NCBI GenBank assembly: GCA_922989275.2
Contig: OV277863.1
Location: forward strand, 22,410,001 to 22,474,000
Reading direction: 5' to 3'
Source: Gari tellinella
Taxonomy: Eukaryota; Mollusca; Bivalvia; Cardiida; Psammobiidae
Length of the DNA: 64,000 nucleotides
Shown here in pieces: positions 21,406 through 33,253 of the stretch. The number at the start of each line of letters is the position of its first letter. The stretch's first letter is position 1. Below the pieces are notes generated by a model that ran no database searches, was not told the origin of the DNA, and was given only the letters and a program-made list of their open reading frames with translations. The position numbers and the translations under genes were made by a program.

Positions 21406-21740
21406 ATTTAAAAGTAAGGCAAGACAAGTGGATGCTAAATGCAGGTAGTTCCTAAAAAAGCTTTCTGCCCATCATTCTTTTATTCTGCTCTGAACTACTG
21501 TCTGTCTGAGCTGTTTGCATTTAAATTATGGAGAATAGAACCTTTTTAAAAAAATGACATTTTCAACAAACAATAAAGCTTCAGTTTAATAAGGGTTAAG
21601 GCACTGATCGGTCAGTAACATTTATTTTGTAAATGTTTAATAGAATATAAACAAACAAATATTTTAAAAAAAAACATGCTGTCAAACCATCTGTTGCCAT
21701 TTGATTAAAAGCATGGCTAGCTCTCCAAGCTGATGATTGT
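21406..21740. other. No supported gene
   Basis: Contains fragments such as CTTTCTGCCCATCATTC, possibly a decayed core, but nothing firm. Confidence 0.4.
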
Positions 21741-21991
21741 TTAACTCTTTCCTCCCTGAAACTTTAAATTGACAATTCCAGTTTCCATTTTTGTCTAGTC
21801 CATTTCTGACTTTTAAGGGTTGTTTTTGTCAATGTTTTGCATTATGACAAACAGTGAAGACCCTGATCAGAGGGCTCCTTTTGGAGCCCTCTGATCTGGG
21901 TCTTCACTGTTTGCATAGGACAAGTGTACTATTTACATGTACACTGTTTGAAAAGGACGCCAATATGCGGGACTAGGGTTCAAAGGGTTAA
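21741..21991 (+). mobile_element. Family B MITE
   Basis: TTAA at 21741-21744 and 21988-21991. All landmarks of the family are present. A small hairpin (ATGCAGAACAACAGTGATGC... AATG) follows to about 22067. Confidence 0.9.
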
Positions 21992-22175
21992 TGCAGAACA
22001 ACAGTGATGCAGAAAGCTCCTGAAGGAGCATTGTTGTTCTGCATTTATAGCTGCCGCTTTTATATAAAACTCAGCTTGTAACCCTACCGAGTAGAGCTTT
22101 CTGCAATACATTTGTCCTGCAATAAGCTGCTACCTCTATCTACAACTGATTATATATATTACCTTGAGTGGCTGC

Positions 22176-22427
22176 TTAACCCTTTACCCAATAGCCTGTT
22201 TCTAGTTTTGAAGACATGTAACTAATTAAAGCAGGTTGAAAGTAAAGCAGAATGCGCCTTAAGGCGCATTCTGCTTTACTTTCAGCCTGCTTTAAGCTAC
22301 CTTCTGCTAGGAATTATAACATATTTCTTATCGTACATGTTCATGACTGAACAAATTGGAACTATTTTTTTCAGCGGAGGAATAAATAAAATGCGCTAAA
22401 AGTCGCTCCTATTGGGGAAAGGGTTAA
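22176..22427. mobile_element. Family A MITE
   Basis: TTAA at 22176-22179 and 22424-22427. Ends CCCTTTACCCAATAG and TTGGGGAAAGGG. Core GAATGCGCCTTAAGGCGCATTC is a perfect palindrome. Confidence 0.9.
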
Positions 22428-22552
22428 CAAAGCTATAGGTGTTACTGTAGTTTCTTAATGGCACTATAACAATGTGACCTGACTACATTAAAACTGCATT
22501 TCTTATATGTTTGTTGAGCTGGCAAATGCAACAACTACGGTATAAATCTACC

Positions 22553-22764
22553 TTAACTCTTTGCGTACTAGGTAATTTCTTCGTATGCAACAATTGTCAT
22601 CTGCTACTTTCTAAAAATAGATTTTCAACATTTTTTTCAAAACGAGATGAGAGTGTCAAACAGTTTGGATCTTGATGAGACGCTGCGTTAAGCGGTGTCT
22701 CATCAGGTTCGAAAACGTTTGCAGATGTAAGCAAAGTTTCACTGCTAGCATGCTAAAAGTTTAA
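22553..22764. mobile_element. Family K MITE (CTCTTTGCGTACTAGG ends)
   Basis: TTAA at 22553-22556 and 22761-22764. Right end GCTAGCATGCTAAAAG. Core CAAACAGTTTGGATCTTGAT with loop GCTGCGTTAAGCGG. Confidence 0.7.
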
Positions 22765-22866
22765 GTTACTCTTAAATTGACCAAGCATAAAATGGTCACA
22801 CGATGTAACCTTATTCCTATCAGCTGTAACAGATTGACCTGCAAATTACCACTGGGATGGAATTTT

Positions 22867-22931
22867 CAAACAATTTGAATCCAGATCAGATGCCAAATAA
22901 CTTGGCATCTGATCAGGATCCAAACTGTTTG
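22867..22931. repeat. F-type hairpin
   Basis: Arms ATCAGATGCCAA / TTGGCATCTGAT with outer CAAACAATTTG / CAAACTGTTTG. Host termini not resolved. Confidence 0.75.
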
Positions 22932-23003
22932 ACTTGTGTTTTGGATTCTTTAGTTGATATGATGTTAAACCTAAATTTAAAAATACTATGCTGACGATAT
23001 TCT

Positions 23004-23481
23004 TTAACCCTTTACTCCATAGTCTATTTCTAGTTGTAAAGAAAATTGATCACTTAAAAAGCAGGTAGAAAGTAAAGCAGAATGTGCCTTAATTACTTTC
23101 AGCCTGCTTAACCCTTTCCCACATAGCATATCTCTAGTATTGAATGTAGGTGTCCACTTAAAGCAGGTTGAAAGTAAAGCAGAATGCGCCTTAAGCGCAT
23201 TCTGCTTTACTAAATTCAGCCTGCTTTAAGCTATCATCTGCTAGAATATAGAAAATATTTTGTATTATACATATTTATGAATGTATAAATTGGAACTATT
23301 TTCTTCAGGGCAAGAATAAACTGAATGCGCTAAAAGGCGCTTCTATGGGGGAAAGGGTTAAAGCTATTATCTGCTAGGATTTATGATACATATTCATCAC
23401 TGTATAAAAGCGAACTATTTTCTTCAGTGGAGGAAAAAAATTATAGGTGTAAAAAGGCACATTTATGGGGTAATGGGTTAA
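23004..23481. mobile_element. Family A MITE containing a second family A MITE
   Basis: Outer TTAA at 23004-23007 and 23478-23481. Its core is split at the right arm base by the inner copy; the outer right half resumes AGCTATTATCTGCTAGG. Confidence 0.85.
23108..23361. mobile_element. Inner family A MITE
   Basis: TTAA at 23108-23111 and 23358-23361. Ends CCCTTTCCCACATAG and TATGGGGGAAAGGG, a distinct A subfamily. Core GCAGAATGCGCCTTAAGCGC. Confidence 0.9.
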
Positions 23482-23582
23482 ACAGACAATGATAAATTCT
23501 TTGAATGCTGGTTTGTCTGCAACAATAGTGATCCACACATGCTACTGTTCTAAACACAATTTTTAAAACCGGGTCAGAGTGT

Positions 23583-23647
23583 CAAACAGTTTGGATCCTG
23601 ATGAGACCCAATGTAATGTAGTTTCTCATCAGGATCCAAACTGTTTG
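23583..23647. repeat. K/F-type hairpin
   Basis: Near-perfect: CAAACAGTTTGGATCCTGAT with its complement; loop CCCAATGTAATGTAG. Left context CATGCTACTGTTCTAAACAC matches family K. Confidence 0.75.
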
Positions 23648-23649
23648 AA

Positions 23650-24535
23650 ACAAGAGCACCGCAGTGCGGCAAAATACGCCCGTCACGGCCGGCGGGTGTC
23701 AAAGTCTTCCAGACTCAGGCCGACTGGAAAAAGTCGCCCGGAGTGTTAGCCCAACTATCGATCTCAAAAAGACTATGCTGTAGTATTGCGATAGCTCAAG
23801 TACTATCCCGATAGTATTGCGATAGTCAAGAAAAAAGTTTTTGTTTTTTTTTAAAAAATGCCCATTTTTGACAATAAAGGGGGCATAACTCTGCTAAAAA
23901 TAGTCGCCAACGTCTGAAATTTAACAGGAACCAAAATTCACAGGTGCCTTCCCTGTATGATGAGAAAGCTAACTATGAAATTTAGTTACAATAGACAAAA
24001 TGTAAGTAAAATTATTATCAGGAAACAATATATTGTTAAAAAAATTGTGTGAAGGGGCATAACTCTGAAAATACAGAGTCAAACCAAAAACCCGTAATAT
24101 ATATTAAGTCACTTCATTCATTGTATCACCATATCAAATTTGAAATCAATTGAATCAAAAATAAAAAAGTTCTGGTGTTTTTTTTTTAAAAAATGCCCAT
24201 TTTTTACAATAAAGGAGCATAACTCTGCTCAAAATAGTCGCCAAGGTCTGAAACGCGAACTCGTCCAAACCATTGTGGTATGGAATATTTGTAGGAAGTT
24301 TAATCAAAATCGGTCAATAAATGAAGGTGAGAGAGCGCTAAGAAGAAAAGTTAACGGACGAAGTGTGGCTTATTTTAAATTTTAAGGATGTAAAGGGGCA
24401 TAACTCATAGAAAAATAATTTAACAGGAACCAAAATTCACAGGTGCCTTCCCTGCATGATGAGAAAGATAAATATGAAAGGACAAGGTTCACGAAGCCAC
24501 TGTTTTGGCCCTGTAAAAATCAATTTTTAAAAAAA
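23650..24535 (-). mobile_element. Interspersed element M, copy 1
   Basis: Read on the minus strand it ends with hairpin GCCGCACTGCGG then GTGCTCTTG, much like the terminal hairpins of the HINE-like group. Internal word GGGGCATAACTCTG occurs several times, and AACAGGAACCAAAATTCACA occurs at 23924 and 24422. It shares a long stretch with 39845-40278. Confidence 0.55.
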
Positions 24536-24709
24536 ATTTTTTTTTATTTATTTTCTCTTTATTTGTCAATTTCAGATAATAACAATTCATACTATACTCA
24601 AAATTCAACCCAAATTCAAGTTTTTGACAATTTTATAGTTTCTTGAAAATGAGCCTGAAGGCCAAAAACGGCAGAATTTTGGTAATTCCTGGTATAAATC
24701 CTAGGAATA

Positions 24710-24818
24710 AAATATGATGGCACTGATGCGACACAAAGATATTTTTAACACTGAATAATCAATCAGTTTGAAGTAACATATCAAAATTTTGAAGTGTCGC
24801 ATCCATGCCATCATATTT
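24710..24818. repeat. 25-bp inverted repeat, arms 59 bp apart
   Basis: ATATGATGGCACTGATGCGA at 24711 is matched by TCGCATCCATGCCATCATAT at 24797 with two or three mismatches. It could be a terminus or stem upstream of the transposase locus. Confidence 0.6.
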
Positions 24819-25059
24819 AAAAAAGTATTTTTCGTTAGTGAAGAATTGCCAAATAGGCTTAATCTTCGTGTATCCATGTAGACGCTTGGTGGTTATTTAT
24901 TACTTATTCAAAATAAATAGTAAGCATTATTTTAACTAAACAAGTCAATGCCACAAACGTATTTGTTCGAATTATTGATCTGGCGCCACTTTAAGTGTAT
25001 TTGTGTCCCTATTTTACCATAAAACCCACGATTTAATTTGTATCCGGCAACTGGGTATT

Positions 25060-25212
25060 ATCCGAATCTGTGCCGTTGATACGGACGCTTCAACGTCTGA
25101 TGTAAACAAACCACTGTCAAGTAGACCGGAGTATCGTTGAAGCTGACAGAAAATACAGAAAAATGTGAAGATAGACTCAGTGTGCTAAACTTGTAACCCC
25201 CTACAGAGGCAG
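25060..25212 (+). other. Candidate non-coding first exon of the transposase gene
   Basis: A strong donor-like GGCAG|GTATGT lies at 25208-25218, and the preceding 150 bases hold several CpG, unlike most of the window. The next good acceptor downstream is TTTTTTCAG at 26256-26264, directly before the start ATG. An intron of about 1.05 kb would join them. No transcript evidence; inference only. Confidence 0.3.
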
Positions 25213-25717
25213 GTATGTATATTATATTTTTTTCTGATGTAAAGTATGTGTTAACTGAACATAGATCGGCCTTATTCAATCGATCTAAATATAGATTTAG
25301 AAATCTACCTGTAGAGATTGACAGGTACAGGGTCTAAACAAACCAAGACAATTGGTGTATTTTATGTAAAACATAGGAATGCTGTGTGAATTGATCTTCA
25401 GATATATGAATTTTATGCAATTGTATCTTTAAATGAAAGGTTATGCTTCGAAATATGTTTTAGATCTGTCTCCGTAGTTTCCGTTCGCTTTGAATCTGTC
25501 CCAAAAGGCGAAGTTTCGTTTGGTTATTTATTTTTAATATTTTAGTGATTATGTATATTTCTAGACATGTTTTACTACAATATTTTAAGTAATTTGATGT
25601 AGATCGCTAAAATATGTGAAGTTAAACCGCTGAAATGATAATATTCAATTTGATGTTTAAATCAGTTCTATGATGTAAATAACAAGTACACCATAATTTT
25701 AGATGTTTGTAACGTCG

Positions 25718-25790
25718 TCCTCTATAGCTCATTGGATGAGGCACTGGATTTGCGTGACAGAGTTTGCTGGTTCAATTCTCAGTAGCAGAA
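25718..25790 (+). mobile_element. tRNA-like SINE head
   Basis: A-box region TAGCTCATTGGATGAGGC and B box GGTTCAATTCT. The outer 7 nt pair at five of seven positions, and a T-rich tract follows. The anticodon stem is weak, so it is more likely a SINE remnant than a working tRNA. Confidence 0.55.
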
Positions 25791-25968
25791 TCTTTTTTTT
25801 TTTTCTTTTTTTTTTTTTAAATTTAAAAGTCCTGTAATAAAATGTACCTTTCTCTAGATCTGATAAAATCTACCTTACTCATCTCATACTGCATAAGTTT
25901 AAAAATTAATATAGATCTAAATAGATCTAGATCTGAACAAAATAATTTATGGTGAGTCTTATTCAGAC

Positions 25969-26228
25969 TTAACCAATTACCCAATAGCCTGTTTCTAGTA
26001 TTGAATATAGGTGGCCACTTAAAACAGGTTCAAAATGAAGCAGAATGTGCCTTAAGGCACATTCTGCTTTACTTTCAACCTGCTTTAAGCTACCATCTTC
26101 TAGAAAATATACACTAGTAGATCTATTTCTTATCATATATATTCATAACTGTATAAATGAGAACTATTTTCATCAGCTGAGGAATAAATTAAATGCGATA
26201 AAAGGCGCTTTATGAGGGCAAGGGTTAA
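25969..26228. mobile_element. Family A MITE just upstream of the transposase exon
   Basis: TTAA at 25969-25972 and 26225-26228. Core GCAGAATGTGCCTTAAGGCA. Its right end supplies an upstream in-frame ATG at 26212 that is not the likely start. Confidence 0.85.
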
Positions 26229-26265
26229 GCCTACACTATATCAGTGTTTATTGTCTTTTTTCAGA

Positions 26266-27609
26266 ATGCCATTTAACTGCATCCTGTGCAACAAAAGACT
26301 GAATGTAAACCAAAGACGCCCAGTTAATAAGCATGTGGCTAAATATCTTAGGAAATCCTTTCTCCTAGAGTCCACAAGAAAAGATGTTATATGTGGTAAA
26401 TGCAGCAGGCCAGCATATAGGAATGTACTTTCACTTGGAGACAAGTCAACCTGTACTAGGCCTATAGCTATAGATATACATCAGAAACAACAACAAGAAG
26501 AAGAGAATGATCAATCTTCAACCCCACTGAGCCCTCCGTCAGTGCATCTGAAAATCCCAACTACAAGTAAAAGTCATGCTTATTGCTGTGTGTGTAAGAA
26601 ACCCGGGCCAAAGCTTGTTGTTGTATCATCGTCAACAAAATTTGATATCTTTCTGAAACATAATGTTTTAATTTCCTCTGGAAGTAGATGTTGTCCAGGT
26701 CATTTCGACAGCAGTGGAGATTTCACAGCTGTAGCAATAGACCTGTTGAAAACAGTAGATCATGTTTTTCTAAATAGAACAGCAGTTTTAGATCTTCTTC
26801 AGAAACTCCGGATGAGAGTTCAGTCATTATCGACAAATAAACTCTCCTTTGACGACTTAAATTCGTACTCTGACCAGGACATACTCAATATGACAGGACT
26901 TACGACACAACAGTTTCTTGACATTGTAACCTTTTTAAAAAATGACATACGTAATACTCCTTCGAGAAGTATCTTTACCACTGTTGGGATTTTCTTAATG
27001 AAACTAAGAACTGGACTTTCAGACAAGTTGCTGGGAACTCTTTTCTGCACTACAAGATCTAGCATCAGAAGAGCCATTCATTCAGTGCGGAAGTCTCTGA
27101 TGCTGGATTTTGTTCCAAATAACTTGGGATTCTCACATATTTCTCGTGAAAAGGTAATTGCTGATCATACAACAACGTTAGCCTAGTCTTTATTTGGAGA
27201 TGAAAGTGACCAAGTCATACTAGTTCTGGATGGCACATACATCTACATTCAGAAGAGCAACAATTTTCATTTCCAAAGACGGTCTTATAGCATGCACAAA
27301 GGCAGACCTCTTGTGAAGCCTATGGTCATTGTAACTACAACTGGTTACTTTGTAAGTGTTTTGGGGCCATACTTTGCTGATACTAAAAACAATGACGCAT
27401 CTATTCTGAAGCACCTTATGGCTTCCAATATGGAGAGAATAAAAGACTGGATCCAACCAAGTGATATTTTTATCGTAGACAGGGGATTTAGAGACTCCCT
27501 CAACTTCTTGGAAGAGATGGGAATAAAGACTGAAATGCCAGCATTCTTAGTGAAAGGGGATAAACAAATGTCATCAGAGGATGCAAATGCAAGTCGACTG
27601 GTTACTAAG
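26266..27609 (+). CDS. Transposase exon: zinc fingers, HTH, first part of DDE domain
   Basis: The start ATG at 26266 is one base after a good acceptor (TTTTTTCAG), and the protein begins MPFNCILC. The upstream in-frame ATG at 26212 falls in a MITE. Residues 5-46 form a C-x2-C...C-x2-C zinc site (C5, C8, C43, C46). Residues 106-148 form a second Cys/His cluster (CCVC, then CCPGH). Residues about 194-290 are a helix-rich HTH: TGLTTQQF, then LLGTLFCTTRSSIRRAI. Codon 307 is TAG; the frame continues unbroken into VILVLDGTYIYI, VKPMVIVTTTGY and IFIVDRGFRDS up to the donor at 27610. If the splice were skipped, translation would stop at 27657. Confidence 0.75.
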
Positions 27610-27835
27610 GTAGACATTCATAACACTTTATATTGCTTTATAAGAAACTACAAATGAAAATCCTTGAGTATAAACAGTGTTTTCATAATTTCAAATGGTA
27701 ACAATGATATTAATAATAATAATAAATACATTATTTCAAGAGAGTAACTAATCTCCCTTAATTGTGACCCTCAAAGTACATACATCTATTAACAGAACAC
27801 AAACAACACTTTCTATGAGCATACTTGTCATTTAC

Positions 27836-27935
27836 TAACAGTGTACAAATATAAAGTACACATGTCGTATACTAACAGTGCAGACCCAGACCAGAGGACT
27901 CCTACAGGATTCCTCTGATAAGGATCGGCACAGTT
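27836..27935. mobile_element. Family B remnant in the intron
   Basis: GTACACATGTCGTATACTAA, CAGTGCAGACCCAGACCAGA and CTCTGATAAGGATC are a decayed B core and flank. Confidence 0.5.
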
Positions 27936-28032
27936 TATTGATACGAACACATATATCGAAATTGCTTTTATAACACATTCAACCAAGTCTATGAGTATAC
28001 GCGTCATTTACCAATAGTGCACCTACCTGTAC

Positions 28033-28395
28033 GAAATGTTCCGCCCGGAATTGGGGCGGAATCTCACATCCTATTCCGCCTGCATTTCCGCCTGTTTCCA
28101 CTTATATGAAATAAAGAATAAATTCCGGGCGGATTCCAGGCGGAAACGGGGCGGAATTCGGGGCGGAATATGTAAATGAGGCACATTTTACGGACGGAAA
28201 AAATTCCGGGCGGAATAGGTAAATGAGGCGGAAAATCTTCCAGGCGGAATTAGGATATGCAAATGAGGCGGAATATATTCCGGGCGGATTCCAGGCGGAA
28301 ACGGGGCGGAATTTGGGGCGAAATATGTAAATGAGGCGGAAAATCTTCAGGCGGAATTAGGATATGCAAATGAAGCGGAATTTTCTTTGGGGCTG
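28033..28395 (+). repeat. GGCGGAA motif array, left side of the intron
   Basis: More than a dozen GGCGGAA or TTCCGCC words in about 350 bp. Two units of roughly 125-130 bp repeat ATTCCAGGCGGAAACGGGGC, then AAATGAGGCGGAAAATCTTC, then GGATATGCAAATGA. The left edge is GTACGAAATGTTCCGCCCGG. Confidence 0.8.
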
Positions 28396-28770
28396 AAATT
28401 TTGATGCAGAATAAGTAAATAAAGGAAGGGGAATATTCAGGGCAGAAGCTTTGCAAAATCTATTTTGGGTAGAATTTGACTTTAGAACATCCTCTTTTAA
28501 TTTTGCAGTCAAATTAGGCATGCCCATCACAACTTCCATCAAGGATTGCGAAAAAGAAACTCCAAGAGCTACTGAAAATAGATAAACAACCAAAAAAGTG
28601 CATATCATTAAACTTTTTAATTGAAAAAGTAACATATTAATCAATTTAACTTACATAATCACACACCTTGATGCTGTCCTAGAAACCAAATGTCTTATAA
28701 TGTGTCTCGTATGATAAAATATCTCCTTGGAAGAACAAACCTGAAATCGTTCCCCAACAGCACTATTTCT
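28396..28770. other. No supported feature
   Basis: A minus-strand frame (28357-28644) contains a hydrophobic stretch TFLVVYLFSVALGVSF, but it runs into the GGCGGAA array and has no splice or family support. Confidence 0.4.
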
Positions 28771-29158
28771 TTAACCCATTCAACCATAAAAAAATATGCC
28801 TTTTTACACCTTTAATGTATTAGTCTGCTGAAGAAAATAGTTTATACAGACATGAATGTGCTTCATAGGAAATATTTTCTTTATCCTAGCAGATGGTAGC
28901 CTGAAATCAAAACAATGCACCTTACAGTGCATTCTGCTTTACTTTCAACCTGCTTTAACCTACATAACCCCATAAATACATCTTTAACTTATGACCCCAA
29001 AGTTCTGTTTTTCCTATATCCTAGCAGATGGTAGCTTAAAGCAGGTTGAAATTAACTAAAGCAGAATGTGTCTTAAAGTGCATTCTACTTTACTTTCAAC
29101 CTGCTTTAAGTGGTCACTTGTCTTCAAAAGTTGAAACAAACTATGGAATAATGGTTAA
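28771..29158. mobile_element. Two overlapping family A MITEs
   Basis: TTAA at 28771-28774 and 29155-29158. Two cores (near 28900-28960 and 29035-29110) and two copies of ATCCTAGCAGATGGTAGC, as if one A carries part of another. Confidence 0.7.
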
Positions 29159-29550
29159 AATGTCATGCTCCAATTATAATCAAATTAGTACTTGACAGAA
29201 ATATACATAGTTTGAACTTGGAATGGGAATTTCTTATCCAAGTAAAAAGAGCAGGATAACACCTGCAAAATTTGATAAACAAACAGAGCAAACACAGATC
29301 AGGAACAGTCAAATCTGGGTCTTCTCAGTTTGTTAATGCCATAAAAAAGTGTCTTTGAGGGAAATATTTAATCTGTCTTAACTAATGTACAATTGTATAA
29401 TCAAATATTTTACACTTATTATTTACAGAGATATTTATCAAGTCATTGTCTTTGAATTCTATTTTCTTATTAAAAACCTCATATAAATTTGATGGGTTAC
29501 AGATTATCAAACAGAAAATTTCTATCTTTGACATAAACACTTTAGCTCGT
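29159..29550. other. No supported gene; weak hairpin near 29295
   Basis: ACACAGATCAGGAACAGTCA and AATCTGGGTCTTCTCAG may be a decayed B-type core. Confidence 0.4.
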
Positions 29551-29786
29551 TTAACTCTTTCAACACTAAGTAACTCTTGTGTGTTATTAGGTTCTCTTGT
29601 AGATCCTTTTAGTTACAAAAATATGAACCAATGTCTACTTGGAATTCTGGGTAGTTTATAAATACTGCTCTACACAAACAAACAGTGTAGACCCTGATCA
29701 GAATAGCCCTCTGAAATGGGTTTACACTGTTTGCAAATTATATAACTAGTATATTTTAAACAGGTCAATTGTGTTGATAGAGTTTA
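29551..29786. mobile_element. Family I MITE
   Basis: TTAACTCTTTCAACACTAAG at the left; GTGTTGATAGAGTTTA at the right. Core CAGTGTAGACCCTGATCAGA partly deleted on one arm. Confidence 0.7.
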
Positions 29787-30012
29787 CCCTTTTTGAAAAT
29801 AGGTGACTATACTTAAAGCAGGTTGAAAGTAAATCAGAATGCACCTTAAGGTGCATTCTGCTTCACTTTCAGCCTGCTTTAAGCTACCACCTGCTTGAAT
29901 ATAGAAAATATTCCTTATGATACATATTCATGACTATAAATTGGAACTATTGTCTTCAGCGGAGGAATAAACTAGATGCACTAAAAGGTGCTTCTATGAG
30001 GGAAAGAGTTAA
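29783..30012. mobile_element. Family A MITE abutting family I
   Basis: Begins in the shared TTTA (mutated TTAA) and ends GAGGGAAAGAG plus TTAA. Core GAATGCACCTTAAGGTGCATTC: CACC/GGTG instead of CGCC/GGCG, changed on both arms. Confidence 0.8.
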
Positions 30013-30341
30013 AAAAATATGACACAGGTAATGTTCAATTTGGCCTACAGAATTACCTAAACAAATCCATTCTAGGATCAGGATAAGTCTAGTTCTAATG
30101 ACACATCCATATCAAATGTCTAAGGTTTTAGTTGTAACTTGTTTCCTAGCATAAGATGATCTCCATGTCACTGTCACCGGGCATCATTCATTCACTGCCT
30201 TGTTGGTAAAAACTTGGCCAATATTTTCCCACATCAAGTGTTGACATAATCTAAAAGACAATCAGGAGACACTAAATTTAAAATATGACTTCAAATATTT
30301 ATTACAAAAAAATTGAGTCTGAATTAATTTTAAAATGGATC
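30013..30341. other. No recognisable feature
   Basis: Plain AT-rich intron sequence. Confidence 0.45.
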
Positions 30342-30558
30342 TTAAGGTTGAGTACCCCTAATGAGATCGTGCCAAATTCGGTCAATATTGGAACTCTACA
30401 GAGAGCGATCGGCCATTCTCATCAACTGCCGACCTGTTTTGAACTGTGCTGAAACATGCATGGTTCGAAACACTTTGGCAGTTGACAAGAATGGCTGATG
30501 GACATAGAAATTAGACTACCAATTGTGGTCTGATCTTATTAGGGGTCCTAAATCTTAA
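30342..30558. mobile_element. TTAA MITE with GAGTACCCCTAATGAGATC ends
   Basis: TTAA at 30342-30345 and 30555-30558; about 23 of 27 terminal bases pair. An inner inverted repeat GCCATTCTCATCAACTGCC / GGCAGTTGACAAGAATGGC is also present. A single copy in this window. Confidence 0.7.
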
Positions 30559-31943
30559 ATCATTAACTTCAGTAAGCTACTTGTTTTATCATTAAATCGG
30601 ATTAAAACCGAACTTCCTGTTCAATCTTTTAATTTTGTTTAGATTGCGTTAAATAAAAGTTAACTTTTACGCTGCATTTGACAGATATGCCAGTATATTA
30701 AATTCGCGAAAACTGGTGACAAAATTAACTAATTGCAGTTTGGTGCACCCCAACGATAAAACAGGAGGCGTTCCGCGTGATATATTTTAGCTTCTGGTTA
30801 TCGGCATCATTCATAAAACAATGAGCGCCCAGTAAGACTCGGACGAAAACAAAATGAAGCTGCAAACCATCGAATGTCGCGGCGATAAAAGAGGTTTTAG
30901 ATTGTCAAAATGAAGTTTTTCGCACCACTACGAAAAATTATCAGCAACAATATCAAAATCACAAACGACCCCTGTTAAATCTGCTAACCTTGTTATTTTA
31001 GGAAGCTTGTCATATTATTGAAATCATTCAAACATCAAATAGAAATCTACACCTAATACACAATTGAATATTTTCGTGATATATCTAGTATATGTGGTGC
31101 GCTTCGATAAAAAATGGTACGCTTTGATCTGGAGTTCTAATCCTTACCATTTGATGATTTGGTCACATATTAATTATCATGGATGACTGGCTCACGCCGC
31201 TGTAAAGCATCACTGACTGTGTTGTACCACACAAGACAACCATCCAACATTAAAGTTCAACAACATCATGGGTTTTTCCCTTCATTTTCTGTCCTGACTC
31301 CATCATTTACATAGTTTCTGAAAAATAAAATTTATCTAAATTAGTGATGAATTAATTAGTAACCAGAATTATACTCACTGTAGGGACGGGTCCATGGAAT
31401 TTTAATTCAAATTCAATGTTCTTTCAGAGATGTCCTTGAAGTGAAAAAGTTGTGAGTTTTTGCACCTCAAAGAACTATTTTACAATAGTCTGAGTCCTTT
31501 GCAAATTCAATAAGTATTTTAATGGGTACTCTCGTAACTCTGAGGGAATGGTGGGGGGGAATACTCATTTGAATTTTCATTATATATATATATCATAGAT
31601 TCAAAATTGCCAAAACAATGTGGAATTCTAGTGTATTAGTGTTAAAAAACACACTAAAGAAATTGTGTTCAGTAGTGATTAAATAAATAATATATAAAAG
31701 ATCAATGTGTCAAATATTTTTTTGGCGACTTTGAATTCGGATAGTTACAAAATAGACATGGTCCGAAACATCAAACACGGAAATCGACTCTCTAACTACG
31801 AAAAACGCGTAACATGCGTTTCTCGCACGTTGTCGACATTATAACAGTATCTTCTCAGCAGACTCGGTTATTAACTTCATCTTTCGACGTTTCACGTCTT
31901 TATCACAAAAAAGCTGATCGATTCACACGCCTTTTTCATAAAA
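30559..31943. other. Unassigned intron sequence
   Basis: No repeat or frame recognised. On the minus strand there is a splice-like pair (CTACA|GTGAGT at 31379, TTTTATTTTTCAG ending at 31318) about 62 bp apart, but the flanking frames hold stops. Confidence 0.35.
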
Positions 31944-33022
31944 CAAGAGCCCCATGCGGCCCTAAATCGCTCACCTGGTACCCATGATTACGGTCATGTA
32001 AATGGACCAGTAATTATTACTTTTTCACCCCACCCACTGGTGGCCATGTTGTTTGAGCTAGTACGATTATTTGTAGAAAACTGGCAAAGGGTCACCCATG
32101 AATCATTATTTGTGTAAAATTATTCTTAAATCAGACCAATAGTTTCAGAGAAATTGTTTTTGAAAGTTTTTCTATACAGAAATATAAGGAAAACTTGCCC
32201 CACCAACTGGCGGCCATGCTTTTTAAGATAACAAAATGATTTTAAGAAATCTGGTAGAGGGTCATCAATTTACCATTTTTGTAAAATTATTTTGAATTTG
32301 CAACAGTAGTTTCAGAGAAGTTTTACTATACAGTAACATAAGGAAAACGTGCCCCACCCACTGGCAGCCATGTTTTTTTTTAAGATAACAAAATATTTTT
32401 TAGAAATCTGGTAGAGGGTCATCAATTGACCATTTGTGTAAAATTATTTTGAATTTGCACCAGTAGTTTCAGAGGAGAAGATTTTTAAAGTTTTTACTAT
32501 ACAGTAACATAAGGAAAATCTGCCCCACCCACTGGAGGCCATGTTTTTTTAGATATCAAAATAATTTTAAGAAATCTGGAAGAGGGTCACCCATGGTTCA
32601 TTTGCATAAAGTTACTGACAAATCGGACCAGTAGTTTTTGAAAAGAAGATTTTTAAAGTTTTCACTATATATCAATATAAGGAAAATCTGCCCCACCCAC
32701 TAGCGGCCATGTTTTTTAAGATAGGAAAATTATTTTAAGAAATCTGATAGAGGGTCACCAATGGCACATTTGGGTAAAATTATTTACAATTCGGACCTGT
32801 AGTTTTTGACGAGAAGATTTTTAAAGTGTTTTCAATTGGTTACCATGGCAACCACAATTTCAATTGGATGACCTATATTTGAAGAAATCTGAGAGAGTAC
32901 CTTACAAGGAACAATCCTATGAAGTTTTGATGAAATTGGCACAGTGGTTTCCAAGAAAAAGATCTTTGAAGAAAAAGTTTGACGACGGACGGACGACGGA
33001 CACAGGGCGATCACAATAGACC
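31944..33022 (-). mobile_element. HINE-like element, reverse orientation, 5' hairpin missing
   Basis: On the plus strand it starts ACAAGAGCCCCATGCGGCCC and AAATCGCTCACCTGG, the reverse of the usual 3' end. About five units of 170-190 bp repeat GCCCCACCCACTGG, CGGCCATG and AGAGGGTCA. It ends GGACGACGGACACAGGGCGA without the AGCTCACC hairpin. Confidence 0.7.
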
Positions 33023-33172
33023 GTTGACTTTTCCATTTGATTTTGACCCAACACTACCGGCCGGTCACTTTATCGTGACACCGACGAAACCAGTTGTTAC
33101 TATATGCTACATGTAACCCGAAACCCTGAGCGAGGAGGGAAGTCATTAAAAACTACTAATTTTTAAGTCTTT

Positions 33173-33253
33173 GGTTTGCCCCGGCCTGGGATTGAACCCA
33201 CAACCTCCTGCACTAGAACGGGATGCTCTACCACTGAGCTACGTACACAGACC
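33173..33253 (-). mobile_element. tRNA-derived SINE head
   Basis: On the minus strand: A box TAGCTCAGTGGTAGAGC, B box GGGTTCAATCCC, and a CCGGGGCA 3' part. A near-complete tRNA shape, but no body or tail is resolved, so a real tRNA gene is not excluded. Confidence 0.6.

Noticed and set aside
28357..28644. Minus-strand secreted or membrane peptide
   Set aside because: A hydrophobic run is present, but the frame continues into the GGCGGAA array and lacks splice or family support.
31315..31400. Minus-strand short intron and terminal exon
   Set aside because: Splice-like sites are good, but the flanking frames carry stops and the joined frame is only about 22 codons.
33173..33253. Functional tRNA gene on the minus strand
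   Set aside because: The closest to a real tRNA in the window, but the acceptor stem is not convincing and SINE heads look the same. A tRNAscan run would decide.
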